From Bryoerythrophyllum caledonicum (lineage: Eukaryota > Streptophyta > Bryopsida > Pottiales > Pottiaceae): a stretch of DNA of 64,000 nucleotides. The position numbers and the translations under genes were made by a program. The notes beneath the pieces are model-generated. The model was given only the letters and a program-made list of their open reading frames with translations, had not been told where the DNA came from and made no database searches. The stretch spans positions 17,720,593-17,784,592 of the forward strand of contig OZ020516.1 of assembly GCA_963971425.1 (NCBI GenBank). Reading direction: 5' to 3'. Position 1 is the stretch's first letter, and the number at the start of each line of letters is the position of its first letter. Below, one piece after another: positions 24,366-36,309 of the stretch.

Positions 24366-25425
24366 TATCTTCCGGAGCTGATGTTGATGATAAGTGTTAC
24401 GTTTGGGAGCTGGCCGATAGCGCTTGGTGGACTACGCTGGTCGGTGAACCGTGGCGTGTGAGAAGAGAGCCTATTTTTGGATTCCTAGTGCTTGTGTTCC
24501 TTGTACAAATATTAGTTGGCTATGGAAGATGTGGAGGTGTGCGGAGTAAGAATTTGCCACTGTAGGTGCAATGAGGTGTTTAGAAGTAGGTAGGTGAGAG
24601 ATGAAGGTTTTGCTTGCTTTCGAGCGTAGTGTACCGTATGCGAGTGAGGACAACGACAGACTTTGAGCATCATCAGTGATGTGTTGTTAATGTTCATATG
24701 ATTTCGAAATGGATCTGGGTGTCTCGTCATGTGTGAAGCTCTTCTGTCTAGGGTGAAGGTAACATGATCATGGACCAGTGCATGGTTTTATCTCACCTGA
24801 ATGTGGAGTACCATTATTTCGAAACATGTGCGTCGGCAAGTGTCTGGCATTCGAGGCTTGTCCTCTTTGGTCTGTAAAATTTTCCAATTGTACAAGTTTG
24901 TGCATGGTACCATTTGCAGTATGTGCTTTGTCTTCTTCTGTGAGTCCGATTACACTTGGATACGTGATCATCCTACTTTAATCTAATGCGCTCTGCTCTC
25001 TTGCCTGTGATTTGTGCTGTGTTTCTTCTGTTTTTGTTCCATGTTTTTGGACACTGGTTTCTGAGCGAACTGTGTAGTTCAAGCTTGTCTTTAGTGACCA
25101 GACATTTCTTGGTTTTCATTTCGAGACATGTTGACATGAGATACGTGGCCAAGGTCTGGATGGGAGCTCTGTCTGGTCGCATGTGCGTTTGCTTTTTAAC
25201 CCTTCAACGTCAGAAGGTGCCACTGGTGGTCACAGTGTTCTACACGTAGAACGTCGTATTTGAACATGTTAAGGTTGAGATATTGAAATGGCCTCCAAAT
25301 GAAAGATGTTTGTTGAAGAATTTTCAATTTGAAGGTGGATGTCTTGCTAGACTTTAGTACCTTTTCGATATTCTACGGAGTAAAATATGTCTTTGTATAT
25401 ACGGTTTCCGGCTAATGTTTAAGGG
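24366..25425. other. 3' flank of the CPP gene
   Basis: Probably the 3' untranslated region followed by spacer. No other gene, and no transposon boundary before 25426. Confidence 0.5.
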
Positions 25426-25429
25426 TTAA

Positions 25430-26006
25430 CCCCAAAAGGACTACAATACGGCCAATTTTGCTCACAAAACAGTCCAAAACTGCCACTATCAAGAAGAGGC
25501 ATGAAAATCACATTTTATAGTGAGATTCTGGACTTTCAACCGTAAGATCTTGAAATAGACTTCTATATGAATAAGTCATATTATTTTTTATTGCTATCCA
25601 CCCCACGGATATGAAAATTATAGCATTTGAAGTGCAACAAAAAGATTCCCCCCCATGTGTGAACATGTTTGAATTAAGTTAAGATGCTTTTTGGCACCAA
25701 AGACAAGAATTATATGTTGACGTTTTCAAAGAGAGTAATATTCTATGTATGTATGAAAAAAAATCTCAATGTCAATAGAAACTTCTTGCAAAATTTTGGA
25801 TCTGCCTAGAGTCCGAAGTTTTACACTTAGAATACAAGAACTTTTGTTTTAAAGTTCCGCTCGCGTAAAAAAAAATATATTCTCACAAAGCTACTACTAT
25901 GCCGCATCTTCATAAAAATATTTAAAATTCATGATAAAAAGTGAGACTACAGGAACTTGCCCGAAATGGAAAAAGTCCCTCCCAAGGGAAAATGGTCCTT
26001 TGATGA
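25430..26006. mobile_element. TTAA-flanked piggyBac-type MITE
   Basis: TTAA at 25426-25429 and 26007-26010. Tips CCCCAAAAGGAC and (inverted) TCATCAAAGGACC. The internal CCGTAAGATCTT and GGAACTTGCCCGAAATGGAAAA segments recur in 42809-43404. Confidence 0.78.
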
Positions 26007-26420
26007 TTAAATGTTAATGGTCAAGAGTGGAAACACCTGCAACACATATTAAAAATAACACTTATTGAGTTTTCAACCAATATTTTCATTCATTGTGACA
26101 ATTTTTGTCCAAAATAGTTACCCTAAATCCTAAACTACATTTTACTCAGCCACTTTTACTGGCCTTGCCCTATCTTCTGCCCCATAATTTCTCCGATTTT
26201 ACGAACTTGAATATTTATAAAAGTGAAATTAACAAAGTAGGGAGCGGAACATGTCATAACACTTAACGTATAACACTTAATGGTGTAAATTTTTAGGGAG
26301 CGTAATTTGCATAATATACATGAGACCAAAACATGTAAAGAGGTAATATTTTAAAGAAAGCAGGAAAATACAACTTTTCATTAAATCCAACATTTGATAA
26401 AAACAATCTTTGTGGCAGTT

Positions 26421-26801
26421 CATTCTCTTCACTAAGCCAATGGCCACATGATCTAGGTTTGTGTATGAGAATTACTTCCCCCTTTCAAAGGTAAACACTT
26501 TTCTACACTAAGTATTTTCCTATGCCTGGCCACATGATCTAGGTTAGTGTATGAGAACTACTTCCTCCTTTCAAAGGTAAACACTTTTCTACACTAAGTA
26601 CTTTCCTATGCTAAGTGCCTTTAGAGACATGTCATCCTCCGCAAGGCCTTTTTGGGTACCCATACAACGAGGTCTTAAGACCCCCGAGCATAGTTGGATG
26701 GAGTATGGTGGTAGGCACCACGCTCGCATGGAGACTTGAACTTACAACCACTTGACCAGTTTGCCATTTCCCAAAACACCACACCAAGGCCGTGGTGCCT
26801 G
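26421..26801 (-). mobile_element. SINE, reverse orientation, with internal duplication
   Basis: Reverse complement of the SINE at 27676-28014, including the tRNA-like head (about 26735-26800). A ~80-bp internal segment (GGCCACATGATCTAGGTT...CTTTCCTATGC) is duplicated in tandem at 26451 and 26529. No target duplication recognised. Confidence 0.8.
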
Positions 26802-27307
26802 AGATTCTTTATACAACTAACCAACATCACTTCCCTTGAGATTTTACAATTAAAAAATTCTAAAGTGCAAAAATTTTACACCAAGAGGCATCAAAGTTTG
26901 TAGGCAACGTGCAAGAATTTTTTCATTCATCCAATACCTTTCATTCTTCCATGCATTTTTTTTTGGACAAGCCTCCTTACATCATTGAGATTGTGATGGT
27001 AAAGAGTGGTAACTTTGCATAATGTAAGACTTTCATGATATCAAAAAAACTTAGAGTGCTGACCTTGTAAAATTAGGATTTAAAAATACCACTAAATCAA
27101 TCTTGAATGCTACAATCTTCCAATCCGTGAGGTAAAAAATTGAGTAAAAAATATGATAAGTTCTTTGAGTGGTAAATAACAAGATCCTACGGTTGGAAAC
27201 GGTTGGAAGTGGAATGAGATCATCACTTGTAAATTTGTTATGTTGGCACTATGAACGGTAGTTTTGAAGTTCATTTTTTCAAGAGCATAGTAGTGGTCCT
27301 TTAGGGA
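26802..27307. other. Spacer ending in a piggyBac-MITE right end
   Basis: AT-rich. A right-end signature GGTCCTTTAGGGA abuts TTAA at 27308-27311. The left boundary was not found. No gene seen. Confidence 0.4.
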
Positions 27308-27675
27308 TTAAGTTCCCCTATCAAGCTTTGTCCACAATCCATTTTTGGGTTGTAAGACACAGTGCATGTGAGAGTTTAAATTGATATTTTAGCACTCTTT
27401 ACGATCTTTTCCAGAAATTGTTTCTGCAAATTTGGGATTCTACAAATTAGATCTAGTGAAGGGCACCCCTTCCTCTGGATTTAGGACCAATGTCCTACAA
27501 GATGAAATTGTCTTGCGAGGCCGACCAAGGTCCTACCAGGATTCTGCATAAATTTAGATGGAGCAGTTTAATGTAGCTATGTTCATATTATTGTAGAACC
27601 AATAGAGTAACAATAATCGTATGGAGAAGGTAAAAGAGGGAGATAGAGAGGGTGAGACTTAAATACAAAAGAAAG

Positions 27676-28014
27676 AAGCACCACGGCCTGGTGTAGTGGT
27701 TTGGGTCATGGCACATTGGTGAGGTGGTTGTGAGTTCAAGTCCTATTGCCGGCATGGTGCCTACCACCATAGTCCATCCAATTATGGTGGGGGGTCCCAA
27801 GGCCTCGTTGTATGGGGACCCACAAAGCCCTTGGTGGAGATGACATGTCGGTTGTCTCTAAGGCAATTAGTGTAGGGAAGCACTTAGTGTAGAAAAGTGT
27901 TTACGCTCGAGAGGGGGGAGTAGTTCTATTACACTAGCTATGTCCCGTGGCCATATGCTTAGTGAAGAGAATGAACAAACACAATATTCATGCCGGTCTC
28001 CGGAGGTCTTCTTC
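27676..28014 (+). mobile_element. Full-length tRNA-derived SINE, 339 bp
   Basis: Flanked by a perfect 12-bp target duplication TACAAAAGAAAG (27664-27675 and 28015-28026). The head has a Pol III A box TGGTGTAGTGG (27689-27699) and a B box AGTTCAAGTCC (27733-27743, one mismatch to GGTTCRANNCC). The body continues through CATGTCGGTTGTCTC and the 3' end is GGTCTTCTTC. It does not code for protein; mobilisation would need a LINE reverse transcriptase supplied elsewhere. It is the reference copy for five further copies or fragments in this window. Confidence 0.9.
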
Positions 28015-28026
28015 TACAAAAGAAAG

Positions 28027-29300
28027 TATATGATGAGCAGTTTCATGTTTTTATTTTTGCACCAATGAAGTGTATGAGTAGTAATTTTAATCAATATTCT
28101 TAAAGCTCTGCATGGTACTCCAAGTTCTTGAAAATTTGACCAATGGTTCCTTCGCACCTCTTACTAGTGGTCTTAGTTATTATTTAAAGACTATAATTAA
28201 CTAAAAGGGTCAATTCTTCCACTTTCAAAATTGTTCTAATGTTAAGACAACCTCTTGGGTTTAAGAACCAAGCTAAAATCTCAAAATGTGATTGACTCCT
28301 TTTCTAATCAACCATTTTTGCTACTTCACTAAGATGCAACTTAGAGTTCTTACCTTTGATGGCCACTTGCTTCATTTTCATTAGCCTTTTCAATTTTGGT
28401 CCTAAGTTCATCTTGGAAATCATCTTCTTTAATAAAAGATATAAAGCTTCTTAAATAGAAGGCGATTCTCAAATGTTATATGTGCTAATAGAAAAATATT
28501 CATTATTTTATTATTTTATTATATTCATTATTTTATTATTGTCACATCAAAGGCAGACATACCACCGAGCACTTCCACATCTACCATCTAATAAGAGTAA
28601 ACAAATAATTGTACTATTTCAAAAGACCAGTACCTTATCAAAACTTTGGGTGCCTTTACAAATACCTCTAATGTTCACTATTTCTCAAGTGCTAAGCCAA
28701 TGTAAGTACAACTCATATTTTCCTAAATTACAAAATCCAATGTAAAAAACAAATGCAATATTTGCGATAAGAACACTAAGCAAGCATTTTGTGATTCAAT
28801 AGTGAATGATTACTACCATCACACTTAACTGATTGCCCAAAAACCATAATTTCACTTCAAGCAACCCTCTTGCTCCGCACTCAAAAAGTGTCGCCCTTGG
28901 GCCTTCACTCACGCACAATGTGAACAAGGATGTTTTTTCTTGTCTTTTGTGACCGAATTGACTCACTCACTCTTAAATGCTTGAAATATTAAGTGAGGAG
29001 CGGCAGGGTTGCTAGGAGTATATTGAACCCTACATTATTAAAGCTGAAAGATTTACAAATATGTAAACAACAGCATACTCTCATATATTCAAAATGCATA
29101 CACATTCTAGTAAGCCAAGGAAAAATGCATTCAAAGTTCCTCACAACAAGTCACCACTTGAGTCATTGTGAAGGTTCAACACCAAGCATTGGTATGTAGA
29201 GACCAGCAGAAGCAACATTTGCTGTAAAAGATCATTACTCAACAAGACAAGCTTCCAGTTCTTAGTGACTAGTATTGTCGAACCAATCTGGAAAATGGAT
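28027..29300. other. AT-rich spacer, no recognised gene
   Basis: Contains a low-complexity TTATTATTTTATTA stretch near 28500-28540. No conserved protein or transposon ends recognised. Confidence 0.5.
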
Positions 29301-29315
29301 TCTCACACATGGAAC

Positions 29316-30590
29316 TCACAGCTCATACATGCTGTGCACCATTTTACATTTAGAGGAAAGCTCTCCAAGATGAAAAATATGCTTTGACCTGGAGAATTGA
29401 AGTTCACACACAGAAATCATGGCAAGCACATGCTCTATGTACCTAATTGCATTCACAGAAAAACTCTCCACGCTAGGAAAAATAGCATGTGAAATTACCT
29501 TGATCCGTCGACGATAGGCATCATGAGAGCCTCCACATGCCAACATCAATCCTCTAGCAGAGAAGATGGGCGTTGTGCTGCTATGGAGCATAGAGGCTGA
29601 GACAAGAGTTGCTCCCGTAAATCTCCTCAAGCGTCGTGTCACCTCCGCGACAATACGCTTCCAAACAATGCGATCATTGGAGAACTAATACCATGAGTTA
29701 TGAGACAATCTATATTCTGCACACCAGCCTAAAACAGTGGCAATGAGGATACAGTCTGCACTTCCAGTGGCAACTTTTATCTTGGTTTCCATAAATAGAA
29801 GATCCGTCTCGTCTCGTCAAGGGCTTCTTTCCACGCTCGTCCATTTACTGTAGGAAACAAGCCCTTGACGAGACGAGACGGATCTTCTTTGTTAACTACG
29901 CAGTACTGGTTGTTGTTAAAGATGATCAGAGAGCCCCACCAGATCTTGTAGCTGAATGGTCGTTAGGGAGCCGTCCTCCAACTGCCCTTCTTGGATTCGT
30001 AAACGAGGATGGACTCCAACTGGAACGTCTCCCCTTCTTTGTGATACATCGCAGTATTCACAATGAAATTCTTGTACTCCATGGAGCCCCTGTCGGTTGC
30101 CATTACGACCGTGTGCGCCCACTCTACCCCTGCCGCGTGTGGGAGCTGCTTCACAGTTTTGAGAACATGGTTGCATACAGAGAGACCCAAGGTTTTCTTG
30201 GTGAAGACATACCGCACGCAGAAGAGCCCACCGTTAGTTGCAAACAGAAACGACCTCAGGAGCCGCTTGCGCCATGCCATTGCACATGCTTGGTGAGGAA
30301 GGCATCGCTCAGCTTGAAGTTCCGGTTTCTGGCCACGTTCAGCACGACCCAGCCGCCCTCCAAAAATTTCCCCCATCGCAGCGTGATGAGCGCGTACTCC
30401 TCATCCTCCGAGGCCCCTGCGTGCTTGAAGGTAGGGCTGACATGCACATGTTCCACTTCTTAGACAACGTCCTGTACCGGCACAGAGATGCGATCAGCAG
30501 AAACGTGAAGACTTTCTCCAGAACACCCGCAGGCAGATCCGTCAACATGCTCTCCATAAAACATGTCTTCGACGACTGGGGCCCCATCAT
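29316..30590 (-). pseudogene. F-box/kelch-type gene, frameshifted
   Basis: Reading the minus strand from ATGs at 30590/30587, an F-box is clear: LTDLPAGVLEKVFTFLL, then LCRYRTLSKKW. The reading then has to change frame near 30450 (to EDEEYALITLRWGKFLEGGW), near 30290 (to FLFATNGGLFCVRYVF, then LSVCNHVLKTVKQLP, typical of kelch-associated F-box proteins), and again near 29970. A last piece (about 29642-29316) reads IFSARGLMLACGG. Intact relatives are SCF ubiquitin-ligase substrate receptors. An intron acceptor (CTCTTACAG) just before the ATG suggests a once normal gene with a leader intron. Sequencing errors cannot be excluded, but three or more shifts favour a pseudogene. It contains the 30-bp hairpin at 29797-29888. 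Confidence 0.62.
29797..29888. repeat. Perfect 30-bp inverted repeat, 32-nt loop
   Basis: Arms 29797-29826 and 29859-29888 are exact reverse complements (AGAAGATCCGTCTCGTCTCG...). It lies inside the F-box pseudogene, in a stretch still open on the minus strand. Confidence 0.95.
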
Positions 30591-30605
30591 GCTGTAAGAG
30601 CTCAC

Positions 30606-31383
30606 AAGACGATAATACGTGTTAAAAGAAAAATGTGCTCGAGATTTTCTCCTTGTCTGAAATTATTCCCTACAGACACTACCTCAGTCGTTCTAAAATA
30701 CGACAGTTCTGATATCCTAACGCCTGAGAGCACATCACCACAATATTCATGACCTACATCCAGGACTACGCTTGAGAAAGCCGTAGACGTCAAACGACAG
30801 GACTTGAGTCATGTATATCAAGAATGCAAACACCCAATGTATGCAGCATGAGTACTTCCATGTATTGGAATATTATAACTGATTACAACTCATAATAACC
30901 AGCTGAATAACTCATAGCAACTAAGATGCAGCGGAGGTACAATGGCAGGGAAAAATACTTATGGTTATCGACGCTGACATACATGAGAAAACCTAGCTAT
31001 TTGACATTGCTCTTGTCTGAACCAGCTTCAAACGGCCAAAAAAAAAAAAAAACGCTTACCTCCTTGATTTCAAGCGAGATCGTGATTGTGTAAGCCACCT
31101 CCGTCCCACGGCCAATCGAAGATGTCGACAAGTGAGAGACAAGCCGAATTCTACGCTGGCAGAAGAGTCTCCAAGTACTGTACAAGAGCTTTTTAACGAA
31201 ATTTCCGCCAGCATCACTACATGCAGTCTAAAATTCAGAGCCTGAAAATGAATCTGTGCACCTATTTGTAACTTTGAACAAGATGGCATCCACGACTTAC
31301 ACTCGCGTACAAACCGACGCAAAATAATCCACTGCTTCACAAGAGCTAGATTCTTGCTTTTTCAGAGAAACCGCACAGGAAAC
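30606..31383. other. 5' flank of the F-box pseudogene
   Basis: Likely old leader and promoter. No other coding region recognised. Contains a short A-run at 31029-31042. Confidence 0.4.
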
Positions 31384-31965
31384 CTATCTTTCAAGAACCT
31401 AAATCCCGCCTCTAGCTATGTACTCCTCTGCGTCCTCTTCACCCTTGACCAGTCAAGAAGTCACACTCACAACATTTTTCTAAGAGAAAAGAATAGAAAA
31501 GCACTCCACCTGACGCATTAAAAAACACAACGAAAGTCGTGCTCAATGTCGGAAGCAATGTATGGCGACACAAGAAAATTGACAAAAACAGACGCAAGTG
31601 AGAATCTGAACCCAGGAGTATGAGAATCGCAACATGAGTCGTGGATGATCGCATCGGTTCCCCTTCAATGGTTGCATTAGGCTCTATCTTTCAAGAACCA
31701 AAAGCCCGACCTCTAATTATGTACTCCTCGACTTCCTCTCCAACCTTGACCATTCAAGAAGTCGCATAATTCACAACACTTTTCCAAGAGCAAAAAATAA
31801 AGAAAAGCACTACACCTGACGCAATAATAAAAACAACACGCCGTACTCAACGCCGGAAGTCGGCGACTCAAGGAAATCGACGAAAACAGACGCAAATGAG
31901 AAGCATCATGAGTCGTGGATGATTGCAGCATCGGTTCCTCTCCTTGAATCGGTCCTTGCTTCCAT
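31384..31965. repeat. Direct duplication with 300-bp period
   Basis: CTATCTTTCAAGAACC begins at 31384 and again at 31684. Similarity continues through TGACC(A/-)GTCAAGAAGTC, CACCTGACGCA and CATGAGTCGTGGATGAT, with small indels. Upstream of the F-box pseudogene. No function visible. Confidence 0.85.
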
Positions 31966-32188
31966 GAAAGCAAGTGTGCGCAAGCCAAGGGAGCACGAGG
32001 AAGAAAACAGAAAGCGGTCAAGACTGAAAAACCAGAAGCGCTCCCCGCGAATATACTTCTTCGTCGTGGATTCAAAAGCCTCTCTCTTCTGAGTCTCGTT
32101 TGTTCGGCTGTTACCTGCATGATACTCGCGTTATACACGGGAGATGACCGGGTGATATCCGAGGGGAACTAATGATCCGAGTAACGTA

Positions 32189-32539
32189 GATTTTTCAATG
32201 CTAGCGAGTAAATTTGTTTCCTTGCATATTGTCAAAACAAAAATTCTCTGGTGAAAAAGAGCATATGATACAATGTTCACACATTGTCACACGGTACGAG
32301 AAAGCATCTTCTATTTCACATATAACATAGAGATCTTCATATTTTTGAATTCTGATTTTTCCCACAACAATGTGTGTGTGCCTTCTTATCAACCATTAGG
32401 ATTATCATTCTAGAACATATTAAGTTTACGAAAAGAAGAATTAGCAATTTATGAACCTCCACTCCATGCCCAATCTTTTGAATGTGCTACACCCCTTCTT
32501 TACCTCTAAAAATTGGTGTGCAAGGAACTAATATCATGC
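32189..32539 (-). mobile_element. Half of a piggyBac-type MITE split by a later TTAA insertion
   Basis: Reverse-oriented sequence of the large MITE subfamily (CTACCTCTAAAAATTGGTG at about 32502). It stops at a TTAA (32540-32543) and resumes at 39095 after the next TTAA (39091-39094), continuing to about 39240. Sister copies are continuous across this point. Confidence 0.75.
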
Positions 32540-32893
32540 TTAACCCCTAAAGTTCCTTGACTATGTTTCACCAAAAAATGGCCCAAAACTGCCATTTCTT
32601 TAGTGTGCTACAAAACTAGCCTTAAAATAGCATTTGGCCAAATTTAACCGTAAGATCTTCAAAAATAGCACTAAAAGACAATGTTCAATTTTTTTCAAAA
32701 TTATTGACCGTGTGGATCAAAAGATTATAACATTTATAGCTTGGAAAAAATATTTTTTTGGTCTTTGCCCGGATAATCAAATGCGCTTTGACTACAATTT
32801 GAATGATATTTTTGCAAAATAGTTGGTTGATATTTTTTGAAAATCCAATGCGCATTTTTGTTACTTATATGTCCGCTTACTCATTTTTTGCTT

Positions 32894-33093
32894 NNNNNNN
32901 NNNNNNNNNNNNNNNNNNNNNNNNNNNNNNNNNNNNNNNNNNNNNNNNNNNNNNNNNNNNNNNNNNNNNNNNNNNNNNNNNNNNNNNNNNNNNNNNNNNN
33001 NNNNNNNNNNNNNNNNNNNNNNNNNNNNNNNNNNNNNNNNNNNNNNNNNNNNNNNNNNNNNNNNNNNNNNNNNNNNNNNNNNNNNNNNNNNNN
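32894..33093. other. Assembly gap (200 N)
   Basis: Exactly 200 undetermined bases, possibly a placeholder of unknown true size. It falls just upstream of the piggyBac transposase gene. Confidence 0.99.
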
Positions 33094-33396
33094 CTGGCCG
33101 GCAGACAGGGTGGCCGCCTGGCCGCCAGGCTGCCAGGCTGCAGCCTGCGGGGACCAGGCCAGGGAGACTTTTTGTTTTTTTTTATTTTTTTTATTTTTAT
33201 TTTTCTAATTTTGAAAGGCTCCCAACACCGCCTCCCCAACACCGCCTGTGACTCTCTGTTTACAGAGAGCTAAGGCTAAAACCTCCTTAAAATTCCACGA
33301 TGAATAAAAAATAAATCACTATAAGATGCAATGAAGCTACACAATTGCAATACAAATTGTGAGAGAACTTTTGCATTCAAGAGTGAGAGAGTCACC

Positions 33397-35968
33397 ATGC
33401 CGCGTAGAACAAAGGCATCATGGCAAAGAGAGGAGGTAAGCAAGTGCAAATTCAATTACAACTTCATGTGAAGGAAATGTGAGATTTATCCTACTCATTT
33501 TGTGTGTGTGTATGTTATGTTTGTAGGGTTCCTCCAATCCACAACCTCAACGGCAAAGTACACGCAAAGCATCCGGACATGCCTTTATGACGGCCAATTC
33601 ATCACCATTACCTCCAAGTCCTCCTCCACTACCACATGCTCCACCATCTACAAACCTCCATGACAGTTTAGACATGGCATTACAAGATCCTATTGGTGAG
33701 TACAACCATGAATTTTTTGATAGCCAAGAGTTTTTTGAAGAGAATGGGAGAGAATCATCATGTGAGGAATTGAGTGAGGATAGTTTTGATGAGGGGCCTT
33801 ACAATTATGAGGAAGAAAGGACATTGGAAGAATTGTGGTGGCCACCCGAAATTACATATAGTGTGCATAAATTCAATGCTAAACACAAAAAAAGGATGAG
33901 AGAAGATAGAGGTTTAGAGGGAAGAGGAGAAGTTGGAGGGGAGGGAGGAGGAGAAGTTGGAGGGGAGGGAGGAGGAGAAGTTGGAGGGGAGGGAGGAGGA
34001 GAAGTTGGAGGGGAGGGAGGAGGAGAAGTTGGAGGGGAGGGAGGAGGAGAAGTTGGAGGGGAGGGAGGAGGGGAAGGAAATTTGAATAGAGCGGGGCAAT
34101 TCCATCCAACAAGCATTGAAGGGGATGGAGGGCTCTCTCATGATTTTCTTGAAAATATTTCTAATCACGGGGAGGAGCAAGATGATTATTTCACACGGGA
34201 AGATATTTGTGATTTTGATGGAATTGGTCGACCGCACTCTCGAAGACTATACACTCGGGATCAACGGAGGACGATTCGACGTGAAAATCATTATGCGCCA
34301 ACAATGTTGGAAGATGACAATTCTATGAATGAATCGGATTCAAGTGCCGATGATTGCAATGACAATGATATTGAGGATTCAAATAGCATTAAGTATGTTT
34401 ATCGTGATAGTACATGGCATTCTAACATCTCCACATATGATCCACCTCCGCTAGAGTTTGAAGGAACTACCGGACCACGGTTTTTCATGAGAGAATTTCC
34501 CACCATGCTACGCCTATTTGATTTATTTTGGCCATTTTGGTTACTTCGAGATATTGTTAGAGAGACAAATCGGTATGCTATGGAGGAGGATGAGGAAGGT
34601 AAAACAATGGGCGGTGAAAATTGGGAAACTTTTACTGCATCAGAGTTAAAAGTATTTCTTGCAATTTGGCTATACATGGGCATGAAGAGGCAACCAAACA
34701 TCAAGAGTTATTGGCACAAGGAGGGTTCTATTTTTCATTGCGCTATTATTTCGCAACTTATGACACGAGAACGGTTTATGATGTTGACAAAATGTTTGCA
34801 TATCACAAACCCGGCAAATTATGTTAGAGACAAAAATTTACCGGGATATGATAAATTGGGCCAAATTAGATGGTTGGTTGATGCAATTAGAGAGAATTGT
34901 AAGAGAGTCTGGCAACTTGGGAAGTTTTGTACGATAGATGAGATGATGATACGGTATAAAGGTTCATATTGTCCATTGCGTCAATATATGCCTCAAAAAC
35001 CGCAAAAATGGGGCATTAAGATATGGTGCATTACTTGCTCAATTACAAAGTATGTATGGAATTTTTCTGTTTATTGTGGGAAAGATCGTAATATTGAAAA
35101 TGTAGTATCGGCAACAAGAGGAGAACCACAATTAGCACAGAAAGTGGTTTTGGACTTAGCTGAAGACATGGTTGGAAAACCACATGTAATAGTAATGGAT
35201 AATTTTTTTACTAGTGTCGGCCTTTTTACAAAATTATTAGCACGGGGTATCTATGCTACGGGAACCATGAGGTCTAATAGAGTGGGTTTACCGGATAAGT
35301 GTAAAAACACCAAGGCCTTCAATAGAGAGAGGAGGCAAGGGGAATATGAGTGGCGAATGCATGATTCTAACAAAATTTCATGCGTAGTTTGGAAGGATAA
35401 GAAAGCTGTACTTTTAATTTCAACACACGCTATGCCTAGAGGATTACCAGTTATGCCAGTGGTTACGGTACCTCGCCGAAATGGTGCCATCCGAGAAGAA
35501 ATCACGACATCTCCTATGCATTTGGAATACACTACTTATATGCGGGGTGTAGATGTGGCTGACCAATTGCGTGCCTCATACGCAACGCAAAATCGATCGC
35601 ACAAGTGGTGGCATCGTATCTTTTTTTTCCTCCTTGACATGACAGTCGTAAATATGTTCATCATCTACTTGGCAAAGTGTAAAATGAGGAAGGAACCGCG
35701 GAAGCCAATGACCCATTTACAATTTCATACCGAGTTATGTATGGCACTTACTAAAAATTGGCGTGGGCGTTGTAGAAGAAATGAAATTCCAAGATCTCAA
35801 GGTGGAAAAATATGTTTTCCAAAACGATCAGAGAAACGAAATCCATGTGTGGTTTGTAATACTGGAGCAAGGCCACATACATATTGCGGACCATGTGGTA
35901 ATCTATTTATGTGTCTCAAGAAAGGATGTTTTGAGACTTTCCATGAGAATCTAAATCGCAATCGTTAA
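33397..35968 (+). CDS. piggyBac transposase, two exons, intact
   Basis: The main frame (793 codons from the ATG at 33587) extends upstream in frame to a 3' splice site at 33526. A short first exon, 33397-33435 (MPRRTKASWQREE), is joined through a 91-bp GT-AG intron (33436-33526), giving 826 residues. The N-terminus is basic. Next come Asp/Glu-rich stretches and six copies of an 8-residue GEVGGEGG repeat. The DDE_Tnp_1_7 domain follows, with catalytic D484 (TIDEMM), D571 (VIVMDNFF), and D689/D692 (GVDVADQL). The C-terminus has a cysteine-rich zinc-finger-like end (CVVC, CGPC, CLKKGC). piggyBac transposases cut and paste precisely at TTAA. No stop or frameshift is seen, so it may be functional. 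It lies among many short TTAA-flanked elements that it could mobilise. Domestication is an alternative, but the transposon context argues against it. Confidence 0.93.
33926..34069 (+). repeat. Coding minisatellite, six 24-bp units
   Basis: Six nearly identical units encoding GEVGGEGG in the N-terminal part of the piggyBac transposase. Likely length-variable. Confidence 0.95.
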
Positions 35969-36309
35969 TTCTCATGTGAAAAATATTAGTGCAATACTTA
36001 CTATTATTTTTGTAGTTATATATACAAAAGTTGTAGTCTTCACATGACCAATCACTTCTATCATCTAAGCATGTCACATTATGTATGTCCCACCATTTTT
36101 TGTCTGAACTTTACCTTTTTTCTGAACTTTTTAAATTTATTCCTTCTTACTTTGTCTTTGTGTTTCTGTCTTTTACTTCAACACAAAATTGAACATACTT
36201 TTAAATTTTAATAATTTTAGAAAAAATATTATATTTTTATAAATTCAAACTAATACTTACATTGTAAATTTATTATTACAGCAAAAAAAAGTGAAAGCTT
36301 GTAGAAGTT

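Noticed and set aside
27676..27800. Functional tRNA gene
   Set aside because: A and B box-like motifs are present, but the cloverleaf is not maintained and the segment is the head of a repeated SINE with target duplications.
33805..34237. Proline/serine- and leucine-rich minus-strand frames
   Set aside because: Antisense of the GEVGGEGG coding minisatellite in the piggyBac transposase.
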